Assembly (NCBI GenBank): GCA_003537575.1
Contig: DPRS01000011.1
Span: 1-31,854, forward strand
Length of the DNA: 31,854 nt
Direction: 5' to 3'
Source: Oxalobacteraceae bacterium
GTDB taxonomy: Bacteria > Pseudomonadota > Gammaproteobacteria > Burkholderiales > Burkholderiaceae_D
Each line of letters starts with the position of its first letter. The first letter of the stretch is position 1. Positions 1 to 7,877 of the stretch are shown in pieces. The translations under genes and the position numbers were made by a program. The notes beneath the pieces were generated by a model that worked only from the letters and a program-made list of their open reading frames with translations, was not told the DNA's origin and ran no database searches.

Positions 1-2060
1 GCGAACTCGGCCTGGGCGCCGACGCGCCGCCCATTGAATACGCCGCCGAGTTGAAGTTCGACGGTCTGGCGATCAATCTGCGTTATGAAAACGGCGTGCT
101 GGTGCAGGCAGCCACGCGCGGCGACGGCGCTACAGGCGAAGATGTCACGCAAAACATACGCACCATCCGGCAAATTCCGCTGCGTCTGAACGGTTGCGAG
201 GCGCCGGCACTGGAAGTGCGCGGCGAGGTCTACATCCGGCGAGACGACTTCGAGCGCATGAACGAACGTCAGCGCGAAAAAGGCGAGAAAACCTTCGTCA
301 ATCCGCGCAATGCCGCTGCCGGCGCCGTGCGCCAGCTCGATCCGGCGATCGCCGCCCAGCGTCCCTTGAGCTTCTTCGCCTATGGGCTCGGCGAAGTGCG
401 GGGCTGGGACACGCCAGACACGCATGGCGTCATGCTCGATGCGCTGGAGCGGATGGGCGTGCCGGTCAATGCCGAGCGCCGGGTAGTGCAGGGCGCAGCC
501 GGTCTGATGGAATTCCATGCGCACGTGGCCGCGTTGCGCGATGCCCTGCCTTTCGACATCGACGGCGTGGTATACAAGGTCAACAGCTATGCATTGCAGC
601 GCCGTCTCGGTTTCGTTTCGCGCGAGCCGCGCTGGGCGGTGGCGCACAAGTATCCGGCGCAGGAACAGATGACGGTGGTGCGCGATATCGACGTGCAGGT
701 TGGCCGCACCGGCAAGCTCACCCCCGTGGCCAAGCTGGAACCCGTTTTCGTCGGCGGCGTCACCGTCACCAATGCAACTCTGCACAACGAGGATGAAACC
801 CGGCGCAAGGATGTGCGAGTGGGCGACACCGTGATCGTGCGCCGCGCCGGCGACGTGATTCCCGAAGTGGTCGCCGTAGTGCCTGAACGGCGCCCGGCCG
901 AAGCGGGGCAGCCCTTCGACATGTTCCTGCGCTTGGACGGCAAGTGCCCTGTGTGCGGCAGCCATATCGATCGCATCCAGGGCGAGGCCGACTGGCGCTG
1001 CACCGGCGGCCTGGTATGCGGCGCGCAGCGCAAGCAGGCGATCGGGCATTTCGCCGGCCGCCGCATGATGGATATCGATGGGCTGGGCGAGCGCTACATC
1101 GATGGCCTGGTCGAATTCGGCTATGTGCATAGCCTGGCCGATTTGTATCGTTTGACGGTGAATGACCTGCTGGCAATGAAGCGGCGCGCCGAAGAGCGGG
1201 ATGGTACGATCCCGGAGACGGTGCAAAAGGGCAAAATCGCCACCAAATGGGCGGAAAACCTGATCGCCGGCATCCAGGCCAGCCGGCAGCCTTCGCTGCC
1301 ACGGCTCTTGTTCGCGCTTGGCATTCGCCATGTAGGCGAGGCCACGGCCAAAACCCTGGCCGACTGGCTGGGCAGCATGGATATCGTGCGCCGCGCGCCG
1401 GCTGCGGTGTTGCGCGCCTTGCCCGATGTGGGCGCGGCGGTGGCGGATGCGATTTCGGATTTCTTTTCCGAGGAAAAGAATCAGCGCGCGCTCGACGATT
1501 TGCTTTCCGGTTTGCAGATCCAGGGCGAAGGCGCACCCTCGGCCAGGTTGCGCGAGCGCCTCGTGACTTCCGCCTTGCTGGCGGCACTGAATATCCCGAA
1601 ACTTAGTGAGGTGCGCGCGCGTCAATTGGAAGAGCAGGGGGTAGACCTGCCTGCGCTCGCGGTGGCCGATCGCGCCGCCATCCCCTTGTTCGGATTGCCG
1701 GCCGAAATCGCCGAAGCATTGGCGGCATGGCTGGACGAGCCTGCACATCGAGAAATGCTGAGCCGGCTTGATGAATTCCGCGCCGGCTTGCTGCACCTGC
1801 TGCCGCAGGATGCCGATGCCGAAGGTACACTTGCGGGAAAAACCTTCGTGCTGACCGGGACGCTGCCCAATATGGCGCGCGACGACGCGAAGGGACGGAT
1901 CGAAGCCGCCGGCGGCAAGGTGGTCGGCTCGGTATCGAAAAAGACCGCGTACGTGGTGGCTGGAGAGGAAGCCGGCAGCAAGCTTGCCAAGGCCCAGGAA
2001 CTCGGTATCACCATTCTGGATGAAAACGGATTGATTAATTTGTTGAAAGGGGTGTCATGA
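1..2060 (+). CDS. ligA: NAD-dependent DNA ligase LigA, 5' end missing
   Basis: LigA seals nicks in duplex DNA using NAD+ in replication and repair. The frame is open from base 3 at the left edge, so the start codon and roughly the first hundred residues lie outside. The adenylation motif K-F-D-G is at nt 54-65, with the catalytic lysine at 54-56. Next come the OB-fold region and a Cys4 zinc finger (cysteine codons at nt 945, 954, 999 and 1017). A helix-hairpin-helix region spans about 1296-1511 and a BRCT domain about 1830-2057. Downstream of the catalytic lysine there are about 667 residues. The E. coli enzyme has about 556 there, so this protein is unusually long. The excess is a short linker insert after the zinc finger (near nt 1180-1240) and about 80 residues between HhH and BRCT. 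The stop codon overlaps the galU start. Identity is certain; the extra segment is the odd part. Confidence 0.97.
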   Translation, partial: ELGLGADAPPIEYAAELKFDGLAINLRYENGVLVQAATRGDGATGEDVTQNIRTIRQIPLRLNGCEAPALEVRGEVYIRRDDFERMNERQREKGEKTFVNPRNAAAGAVRQLDPAIAAQRPLSFFAYGLGEVRGWDTPDTHGVMLDALERMGVPVNAERRVVQGAAGLMEFHAHVAALRDALPFDIDGVVYKVNSYALQRRLGFVSREPRWAVAHKYPAQEQMTVVRDIDVQVGRTGKLTPVAKLEPVFVGGVTVTNATLHNEDETRRKDVRVGDTVIVRRAGDVIPEVVAVVPERRPAEAGQPFDMFLRLDGKCPVCGSHIDRIQGEADWRCTGGLVCGAQRKQAIGHFAGRRMMDIDGLGERYIDGLVEFGYVHSLADLYRLTVNDLLAMKRRAEERDGTIPETVQKGKIATKWAENLIAGIQASRQPSLPRLLFALGIRHVGEATAKTLADWLGSMDIVRRAPAAVLRALPDVGAAVADAISDFFSEEKNQRALDDLLSGLQIQGEGAPSARLRERLVTSALLAALNIPKLSEVRARQLEEQGVDLPALAVADRAAIPLFGLPAEIAEALAAWLDEPAHREMLSRLDEFRAGLLHLLPQDADAEGTLAGKTFVLTGTLPNMARDDAKGRIEAAGGKVVGSVSKKTAYVVAGEEAGSKLAKAQELGITILDENGLINLLKGVS

Positions 2061-2932
2061 GAAAAATTACAAAAGCGGTATTCCCTGTCGCTGGTCTAGG
2101 GAGCCGATTCTTGCCAGCAACCAAGGCACAACCCAAGGAAATGCTTCCGATCGTCGACAAGCCCCTGATCCAGTATGCGGTCGAGGAAGCGGTGGCGGCC
2201 GGGATTACCGAGATGATCTTCATCACCGGCCGCAACAAGCGCGCCATCGAAGACCATTTCGACAAGGTCTATGAGCTGGAAGCCGAGCTGGAAGCGGCCG
2301 GCAAGCATGCCTTGCTGGAGACTATCCGTAACGTTGTCCCGAAACACATCAATTGCATCTATATCCGCCAGTCGGCGCCGCTCGGTCTTGGCCACGCCGT
2401 GCTGTGCGCGCGCCCGGTAGTCAACGACGAGCCGTTTGCGGTCCTGCTGGCGGACGACTTCATGGACGTCGATGCCGGACAGTTGCCGGTGCTGGCGCAG
2501 ATGACGGAAAAGTATGCGCGCGAGGGCGCCAGCATCCTCGCGGTGCAGGAAGTGCCGCGCGCCGACACCCGCCAGTACGGCATCGTTAGCGCCACGCCTT
2601 ACCTGGATAATCTCGAGAGAGTGCACGGCATCGTCGAGAAACCGCAGCCGGAAGCTGCGCCCTCGACCCTGGCGGTGGTTGGGCGCTATGTGCTGAATCC
2701 ATCGATCTTTGCACGCCTGGAAAAACTGGGAAAAGGGGCCGGCGGCGAAATCCAGCTTACCGACGGCATCGCCGCGCTGATGCAGGATGAAGCGGTGCTG
2801 GCCTACCGCTATGCCGGCCAGCGCTACGATTGCGGCTCCAAGCTTGGCTACCTGAAGGCGACCATGGCGATCGGCATGAAGCATGCGGAAACCGGCGCCG
2901 CCTTCACGGAATACGTGCACAGCCTGAAATGA
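2057..2932 (+). CDS. galU: UTP-glucose-1-phosphate uridylyltransferase (UDP-glucose pyrophosphorylase)
   Basis: GalU makes UDP-glucose from UTP and glucose-1-phosphate in the cytoplasm, for LPS core, exopolysaccharide and galactose metabolism. The 291-residue protein has the bacterial nucleotidyltransferase loop GLGSRFLPATKAQPKEMLP at residues 13-31. It has a metal-binding LADD at 131-134 and a VEKP motif at 193-196. Length is normal for the family. The ATG overlaps the ligA stop in an ATGA arrangement. The stop in turn overlaps the def start, so translation of the three genes is probably coupled. No promoter of its own is visible. A paralogous glucose-1-phosphate thymidylyltransferase is excluded by the GalU-type N-terminal signature. 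Confidence 0.96.
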   Translation: MRKITKAVFPVAGLGSRFLPATKAQPKEMLPIVDKPLIQYAVEEAVAAGITEMIFITGRNKRAIEDHFDKVYELEAELEAAGKHALLETIRNVVPKHINCIYIRQSAPLGLGHAVLCARPVVNDEPFAVLLADDFMDVDAGQLPVLAQMTEKYAREGASILAVQEVPRADTRQYGIVSATPYLDNLERVHGIVEKPQPEAAPSTLAVVGRYVLNPSIFARLEKLGKGAGGEIQLTDGIAALMQDEAVLAYRYAGQRYDCGSKLGYLKATMAIGMKHAETGAAFTEYVHSLK

Positions 2933-3465
2933 GCGTGCGGCCGATCCTGAAGATGGGCGATGCGCGCCTGCTGCGGCAGGCCGAGCCGGTCGCGCGCTTC
3001 GGCACCGCGGAACTGGAAGCGCTGGTCGCCGACATGTTCGACACCATGCATGCAGCCAATGGCGTGGGCCTGGCGGCGCCACAGATCGGCGTCAACCTGC
3101 AGCTGGTAATCTTCGGCTTCGGCAGCAACCCACGCTACCCGGAAGCGCCGGCCGTGCCGGAAACCGTGCTGATCAACCCGCTGCTGACGCCGCTGTCGGA
3201 TGAAATGGAAGATGGCTGGGAAGGCTGCCTGTCGGTGCCCGGCCTGCGCGGCATGGTGCCGCGGCACAAGCATCTGCGCTACGAGGGCTTCGACCGCGAT
3301 GGCCATCCGATCCGCCGCGAGGTCGAGGGTTTCCACGCGCGCGTCGTGCAGCACGAATGCGACCACCTGGCCGGCATGCTGTATCCGATGCGAGTCCGCG
3401 ATTTCAGCAAGTTCGGCTATACGGAAATCCTGTTTCCCGGGCTGGATGCGGCGCGGGAAGATTAA
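2929..3465 (+). CDS. def: Peptide deformylase
   Basis: This metalloenzyme removes the formyl group from the N-terminal methionine of nascent proteins. I chose the ATG at 2929, which overlaps the galU stop (ATGA), over an upstream in-frame ATG at 2830 inside galU. It gives a 178-residue protein beginning MSVRPILKMG. All three family motifs are present: GVGLAAPQ at 45-52, EGCLS at 98-102 (metal-ligand Cys100), and HECDH at 142-146 (ligands His142 and His146, catalytic Glu143). It is not next to fmt, the usual partner, so the genome may carry a second def elsewhere (inference). The stop codon directly abuts the stop of the convergent gene. Confidence 0.95.
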   Translation: MSVRPILKMGDARLLRQAEPVARFGTAELEALVADMFDTMHAANGVGLAAPQIGVNLQLVIFGFGSNPRYPEAPAVPETVLINPLLTPLSDEMEDGWEGCLSVPGLRGMVPRHKHLRYEGFDRDGHPIRREVEGFHARVVQHECDHLAGMLYPMRVRDFSKFGYTEILFPGLDAARED

Positions 3466-4212
3466 TTAAAACTGCTCGTCCGGCCCCAGGTAGCGCCATT
3501 GTCCGACCGGCAGATTGCCGAGCTTGACGCCGCCAATGCGTACCCGCTTCAATCCCACCACTTTCAGGCCGACCGCTTCGCACATGCGGCGGATCTGGCG
3601 TTTTTTTCCTTCGCGCAGGATGAAGCGCAACTGGTCGTCGTTTTGCCAGCTGACCTTTGCCGGCAGCAGCTTCTTGCCGTCCAGCGACAGGCCATGGTTC
3701 AGCAGTTTCAGGTCGGCGTCCGGCAACTTGCCGGGCTTGCCGTACTTGACGCGTACCAGGTATTCCTTCTCGATCGAGCTATCTTCGCCGATCAGTTGCT
3801 TGGCAACGCGGCCGTCCTGCGTCAGCACCAGCAAGCCGACCGAATCAATGTCGAGCCGCCCGGCCGGCACCAGGCTGCGCAACTGCTTCGGATGGAATTG
3901 TTCTGGCGCCTTGTCTTCCTGCCAGCGCGAGGCGGCATTGACCAGCACGACCGCCGGCTTGTAGCCATCCTCGGCCTGGCCGCTGACGTAGCCCATCGGC
4001 TTGTTGATCAGGATGGTAACGCGCTTGGATTGTTCCGCGCTGGCCTGGCGTTCGATGCTGATGCGCTGCGTCGGCAGCACCTTGCTGCCGAGCTCCGAGA
4101 CGACCTTGCCGTCGACCCGTACCCAGCCGCGCGCGATCCATTCATCGGCTTCGCGGCGCGAGCACAGGCCGAGTTCCGACATGCGTTTGGAAAGGCGTAG
4201 GGGTTCCGTCAT
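3466..4212 (-). CDS. rRNA pseudouridine synthase, RsuA/RluF-type
   Basis: This enzyme isomerises a uridine to pseudouridine in ribosomal RNA. The 248-residue protein starts with an S4 RNA-binding domain (about residues 5-52, containing LSKRMSELGLCSRREADEWI). The catalytic domain follows, with NKPMGYVSG at 70-78 and the signature GRLDIDSVGLLVL at 118-130, in which Asp121 is the expected catalytic residue. A KKRQIRRMCEAVGL motif lies near the C-terminus. By eye it is closest to RluF, which modifies the 2604 region of 23S rRNA. RluB or RsuA specificity cannot be excluded, so no symbol is given. It lies 29 bases downstream of glnD and is probably transcribed with map and glnD. It converges on def with no space for a terminator. 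Confidence 0.9.
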   Translation of the reverse strand: MTEPLRLSKRMSELGLCSRREADEWIARGWVRVDGKVVSELGSKVLPTQRISIERQASAEQSKRVTILINKPMGYVSGQAEDGYKPAVVLVNAASRWQEDKAPEQFHPKQLRSLVPAGRLDIDSVGLLVLTQDGRVAKQLIGEDSSIEKEYLVRVKYGKPGKLPDADLKLLNHGLSLDGKKLLPAKVSWQNDDQLRFILREGKKRQIRRMCEAVGLKVVGLKRVRIGGVKLGNLPVGQWRYLGPDEQF

Positions 4213-4241
4213 GGGTATTACCAGTTATAAATGAAATTGAA

Positions 4242-6794
4242 TCAGACGCGCACGGCTTCCAGCAGGTCGGTTTCAAGCTGGATCTGACTGCGCGCATTGG
4301 AAAGTGCCGGGCCATCGACCAGGAATACGTCCTCGACCCGCTCGCCCAGGGTCATGATCTTGGCGGTGTGCAGATTGAGCTTGTGCCGCGCCAGCACGTT
4401 GGCGATCGAATACAGCAAGCCGGTGCGGTCGTTGGCCGACACCGACAGCAGGTAATACTGGCCGCGCTCGTCCGGTCGCAGGTCAACCGTGGGCGTGATG
4501 GGAAAGCTGCGCGACTGCCGCGACAGGCGCGCCTTGCACGGCGCCTGCTGGGGCTGTTGCGACTGCAGCTGCGCGCCCAGTTCGTGTTCGATCAGGTTGA
4601 TGATGTCGCGGTAGCTGCTGGCGAAGGCCGGCTCGGTGATCAGAAAGGTGTCCAGCGCGTAGCCGTGCCGGGTGGTGTGAATCTTGGCGTCGATGATGCT
4701 GAAATTCTTGCAGTCGAAGTAGCCGCAGATCCGCGAAAACAGATCGGCCCGGTCCCTGGCATAGACCGTGACCTGCAGGCCTTCGCCGATCGGCGCCAGG
4801 CGGCACTTGACCACCGGGGTCGGGCTGTCGGCCTTGTCGAACAGGGTGCGGGTCTGCCAGGCGACGTCGGAGGCGTCGTGGCGCAGAAAATAGGCAACGT
4901 CGAGCTGCTGCCAGAGCTTTTCGTGGGCGTTTTCCGCCAGGCCATACAGGCGCAGCGACTTCAGCGCCTCCTGCTGGCGGTTCTTCAGTTCGCGGTCGGT
5001 CGAATGTGCTTCTCCGCCCAGCACGCGCAGGGTCATGCGGTACAGGTCTTCCAGCAGCTTGCCTTTCCAGGCGTTCCATACCTTCGGGCTGGTGCCGCGG
5101 ATGTCGGCAACGGTCAGCAGGTAGAGCGCGGTCAGGTGGCGCGCATCGCCGACCTTGCGGGCGAAAGCCTGGATCACCTCGGGGTCGGAAAGATCCTGCT
5201 TTTGCGCGACCTGCGACATGGACAGATGATGCTGGACCAGGAACACCACCAATCCGGTGTCTTCTTTCGACAGGCCATGGTCCTTGCAGAAGCGGCGGGC
5301 GTCGGCCATGCCCAGCCTCGAATGATCGCCGCCGCGGCCCTTGGCGATGTCGTGGAAGAGGGCGGCGATGTACAGCAGCCAAGGCTGGGCGAAGTCGGCC
5401 ATCAGCTGGCTGCAGAAGGGATACTCGTGCGCATGCTCGCTCATGGTGAAGCGGCGCACGTTGCGCACCACCATCAGGATGTGCTGATCCACGGTATAGG
5501 CGTGAAACAGGTCGTGCTGCATCTGGCCGATGATGCGGCGAAAGTTCGGCAGGTAGCGCCCCAGCACGCTGGTCTGGTTCATGGCGCGCAGCGCATGAGT
5601 GATGCCTTGCGGCGCCTGCAGTATCTGCAGAAACAGCGCGCGGTTGGCCGGATCGCGGCGAAAAGCGCTGTCGATCTTGAAGCGGGCGTGCCACAGCGCG
5701 CGCAGGGTGCGCGCTGTCATGTCCTTGATCTGCGGGCGCTGGGCGCGCAGCAGGAATACTTCCAGCATGGCCGACGGCGAGGTCTCGAAGGTGTCGTCAC
5801 GCGCGATGTCGATCAGGCCGTTGACTTCGTTGAATCGCTCGTTGATGGGGTGCGGCTCGCCCGGCTGCGGAAACAGCTGCGCGCCGATGTTCTGCAGCAG
5901 GATGGTGTTGAGCTGGGTGGCCGCCTTGGCTGCCCAGTAGTAGTGCTGCATCAGGACTTCGCTGGCGCGGCGCGTCTCGGAAGTCTTGAAGCCGAAGGAT
6001 TCGGCGATCGTCGTCTGCACGTCGAACACCAGGCGGTCTTCGTGGCGGCCGGTATGGAGGTGCAGGCGAATGCGGATATCCTTGAAGACACGCTCGGTGC
6101 GGGTCAACTGCTGCGCCTCGGTGGCGGTGATCAGGCCGCGTTCGGCCAGCTTGCGCCAGGAGTCGCCCAGCCCGGCCGCCTTGGCCACCCACAGGATCAC
6201 CTGCAAGTCGCGCAGTCCACCCGGACTTTCCTTGACGTTCGGCTCCAGACTGTAGGGTGTGTCTTCGTATTTAACGTGGCGCTGGCGCAATTCCAGAGTT
6301 TTTGCCTGAAAGAATGCTTGCGGGTCCATCGCCGCCGCCAGGCGTTCGCACAGGAAGCGGTACAGCTTGCGGTTGCCGGTGACGAAGCGCGCCTCCAGCA
6401 AGCTCGTCTGCACCGTGATGTCGGCTGCCGATTCGGTCAGGCATTCATCGATGGTGCGGATGCTGTGGCCAATCTCCAGGCCGAGATCCCAGAACAGCTG
6501 CACCAGCTCTTCCAGCTTGGCCTGCAGCGCTGCGTCCGGGGATGAACCGAGCAATACCAGTACATCCACATCGGAATGCGGGAATAGTTCGCCGCGGCCA
6601 TATCCGCCGACCGCCACCAGCGCGGTATCAGAGGGAAAGCCGAAGGAGTTCCAGGCTTCAGTGAGCGTCGTATCGACGCAGCGGCGCAAGCCACTCAGCA
6701 GCAAGTCGGGCTTGCGCCCCGTCTCGAAGGCGGCAATGATGTCCTGACGTTCGGCCTTGAGCTTGTTCTTCAGGGTGAGCGCAGGGGTCGGCAT
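4242..6794 (-). CDS. glnD: [Protein-PII] uridylyltransferase / uridylyl-removing enzyme
   Basis: GlnD uridylylates PII signal proteins (GlnB/GlnK) when glutamine is low and removes UMP when it is high, controlling glutamine synthetase and the NtrBC response. The 850-residue protein shows the full domain order. The nucleotidyltransferase domain has GGYGRGELFPHSDVD at 63-77, with metal-binding Asp75 and Asp77. An HD hydrolase domain has LFHDIAKG around 478-486 (His481, Asp482). Two ACT glutamine-sensing domains lie near residues 670-740 and 775-845. All active-site motifs are intact, so both activities are expected. It lies 2 bases after map on the same strand, so the two are surely co-transcribed. 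Linking N-terminal Met removal and nitrogen sensing in one operon is common in proteobacteria and need not mean shared function. Confidence 0.97.
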   Translation of the reverse strand: MPTPALTLKNKLKAERQDIIAAFETGRKPDLLLSGLRRCVDTTLTEAWNSFGFPSDTALVAVGGYGRGELFPHSDVDVLVLLGSSPDAALQAKLEELVQLFWDLGLEIGHSIRTIDECLTESAADITVQTSLLEARFVTGNRKLYRFLCERLAAAMDPQAFFQAKTLELRQRHVKYEDTPYSLEPNVKESPGGLRDLQVILWVAKAAGLGDSWRKLAERGLITATEAQQLTRTERVFKDIRIRLHLHTGRHEDRLVFDVQTTIAESFGFKTSETRRASEVLMQHYYWAAKAATQLNTILLQNIGAQLFPQPGEPHPINERFNEVNGLIDIARDDTFETSPSAMLEVFLLRAQRPQIKDMTARTLRALWHARFKIDSAFRRDPANRALFLQILQAPQGITHALRAMNQTSVLGRYLPNFRRIIGQMQHDLFHAYTVDQHILMVVRNVRRFTMSEHAHEYPFCSQLMADFAQPWLLYIAALFHDIAKGRGGDHSRLGMADARRFCKDHGLSKEDTGLVVFLVQHHLSMSQVAQKQDLSDPEVIQAFARKVGDARHLTALYLLTVADIRGTSPKVWNAWKGKLLEDLYRMTLRVLGGEAHSTDRELKNRQQEALKSLRLYGLAENAHEKLWQQLDVAYFLRHDASDVAWQTRTLFDKADSPTPVVKCRLAPIGEGLQVTVYARDRADLFSRICGYFDCKNFSIIDAKIHTTRHGYALDTFLITEPAFASSYRDIINLIEHELGAQLQSQQPQQAPCKARLSRQSRSFPITPTVDLRPDERGQYYLLSVSANDRTGLLYSIANVLARHKLNLHTAKIMTLGERVEDVFLVDGPALSNARSQIQLETDLLEAVRV

Positions 6795-6796
6795 TA

Positions 6797-7624
6797 TCAG
6801 GCGGTCAGGGGCGTGGTCGTGATCGGCTGGGTGATGAAGGAAGGGGGCGCCGGCATAGCGGCCGAGACCGTCAGGACTTCAAAGCCGGTTTCTGTCACCA
6901 GCACGGTATGCTCCCATTGCGCCGACAGGCTGCGGTCCTTGGTCTTGATGGTCCAGCCGTCGCCCATCTCGCGGATTTCGCGGCGCCCGGCGTTGAGCAT
7001 CGGTTCGATCGTGAAGATCATGCCTGGCTTGAGTTCTTCCAGAGTGCCGGGGCGGCCGTAGTGCAGCACCTGCGGATCTTCGTGGAAGGACTTGCCAATG
7101 CCGTGGCCGCAGAACTCGCGCACGATGCTGTAGCCGGCCTTTTCGGCGTGCTGCTGAATCACGTGGCCGATGTCGCCCAGGTGAGCGCCCGGCTTGACCT
7201 GGGCGATGCCCAGCCACATGCACTCGTAAGTGGTTTCCACCAGGCGGCGTGCCAGGATCGAAGGTTCGCCGATGAAAAACGTGCGGCTGGTATCGCCGAA
7301 GTAGCCATCCTTGATGACGGTGATGTCGAGGTTGACGATGTCGCCGCTCTTCAAAACCTTGTCGCCGGGGATGCCATGGCAGACCACGTCGTTGACCGAG
7401 GTGCAGGTTGCCTTGGGGTAAGGAGTGTAGCCAGGCGGGCAATAATTCAGCGGCGCCGGGATCGTGTCCTGCACATTGACCATGTATTCATGGCACAGGC
7501 GGTCAACTTCGCCGGTGGTGACTCCCGGTTTGATGAAAGGAGTAATGTAATCCAGGACTTCAGCGGCCAGCTTGCAGGCAACGCGCATGCCCTTGATGTC
7601 TTCGGGAGTTTTAATGGAAATCAT
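6797..7624 (-). CDS. map: Methionine aminopeptidase, type I
   Basis: Map removes the N-terminal methionine from nascent proteins after deformylation. The 275-residue protein has all five metal ligands: Asp100 (NLDITV), Asp111 (GDTSRTF), His174 (CGHGIG), Glu207 (IEPML) and Glu238 (QWEHT). It also has the substrate-binding His83 in VCHGIPGD. The start is the ATG at 7624, preceded by an AGGA six bases upstream. The C-terminus runs about ten residues beyond the E. coli enzyme as a Pro/Thr-rich tail (about 253-275). Map is divergent from rpsB, as in E. coli, and heads the map-glnD-pseudouridine synthase unit. Confidence 0.96.
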   Translation of the reverse strand: MISIKTPEDIKGMRVACKLAAEVLDYITPFIKPGVTTGEVDRLCHEYMVNVQDTIPAPLNYCPPGYTPYPKATCTSVNDVVCHGIPGDKVLKSGDIVNLDITVIKDGYFGDTSRTFFIGEPSILARRLVETTYECMWLGIAQVKPGAHLGDIGHVIQQHAEKAGYSIVREFCGHGIGKSFHEDPQVLHYGRPGTLEELKPGMIFTIEPMLNAGRREIREMGDGWTIKTKDRSLSAQWEHTVLVTETGFEVLTVSAAMPAPPSFITQPITTTPLTA

Positions 7625-7675
7625 GATGGTCCTGCGAGCGGCGCCAGAGTGTGCGAAGTGATTAATTAATGGGAG

Positions 7676-7704
7676 ATTATAGACGAGTCGGGAGCTAACC
7701 GTCC
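7676..7704 (-). promoter_or_regulatory. Candidate sigma-70 promoter for map
   Basis: On the minus strand a perfect TATAAT lies at 7681-7676, about 50 bases upstream of the map start. No good -35 is found at the usual 16-18 base spacing (GGACGG or AGGACG at best), so this is a -10-driven guess. It would give a leader of about 45 nt. Confidence 0.45.
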
Positions 7705-7721
7705 TGGCAAGGATGCCGGAC

Positions 7722-7751
7722 TTGAATCCGGAAGGGAGTTTGAGGTAGAAT
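7722..7751 (+). promoter_or_regulatory. Candidate sigma-70 promoter for rpsB
   Basis: TTGAAT (7722-7727) and TAGAAT (7746-7751) match four and five of six consensus bases and are 18 bases apart. Transcription would begin near 7758 and give a leader of about 120 nt. An inverted repeat, CCGGA-N6-TCCGG (7716-7731), overlaps the -35 and could be an operator or chance. Confidence 0.55.
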
Positions 7752-7757
7752 CTTGGG

Positions 7758-7877
7758 TTAGCTTGAAAGCTACTTCAAGTTATCTTTTTGTAAATCGCGA
7801 ATCCGCCCGACAAGGGTGCCCGCAGCGCAGTGCGCTCGGGTGACCGGGTGGATTCCAGTCCTAACCCTGGAGAAAAC
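7758..7877 (+). ncRNA. Structured 5' leader of rpsB (candidate S2 autoregulatory element)
   Basis: Three nested or sequential pairings can be drawn by eye. First is a 5' hairpin CTTGAA/TTCAAG (7762-7767 with 7774-7779), followed by a T-rich run. Second is an 8-bp closing stem, 7802-7809 with 7845-7852, with one G-U pair. Third, inside it, is a hairpin of 9 bp with one bulge, 7819-7828 with 7832-7840. E. coli rpsB carries a leader (Rfam t44) through which S2 represses its own operon. A role of that kind here is inference. I cannot test covariation. Confidence 0.5.

Noticed and set aside
2096..3082. A 328-codon antisense frame across galU and the start of def
   Set aside because: It spans two well-supported genes on the other strand, with shadow-type composition and no start signal.
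4368..6545. A 725-codon open frame antisense to glnD
   Set aside because: It mirrors a certain gene in GC-rich DNA, has low-complexity composition (rich in Gln, Arg, Val and Leu), no ribosome site and no domain. GlnD on the other strand has every expected motif.
7713..7748. An 11-codon frame upstream of rpsB as a leader peptide
   Set aside because: It overlaps the proposed promoter, so it would not be transcribed, and it has no ribosome site.
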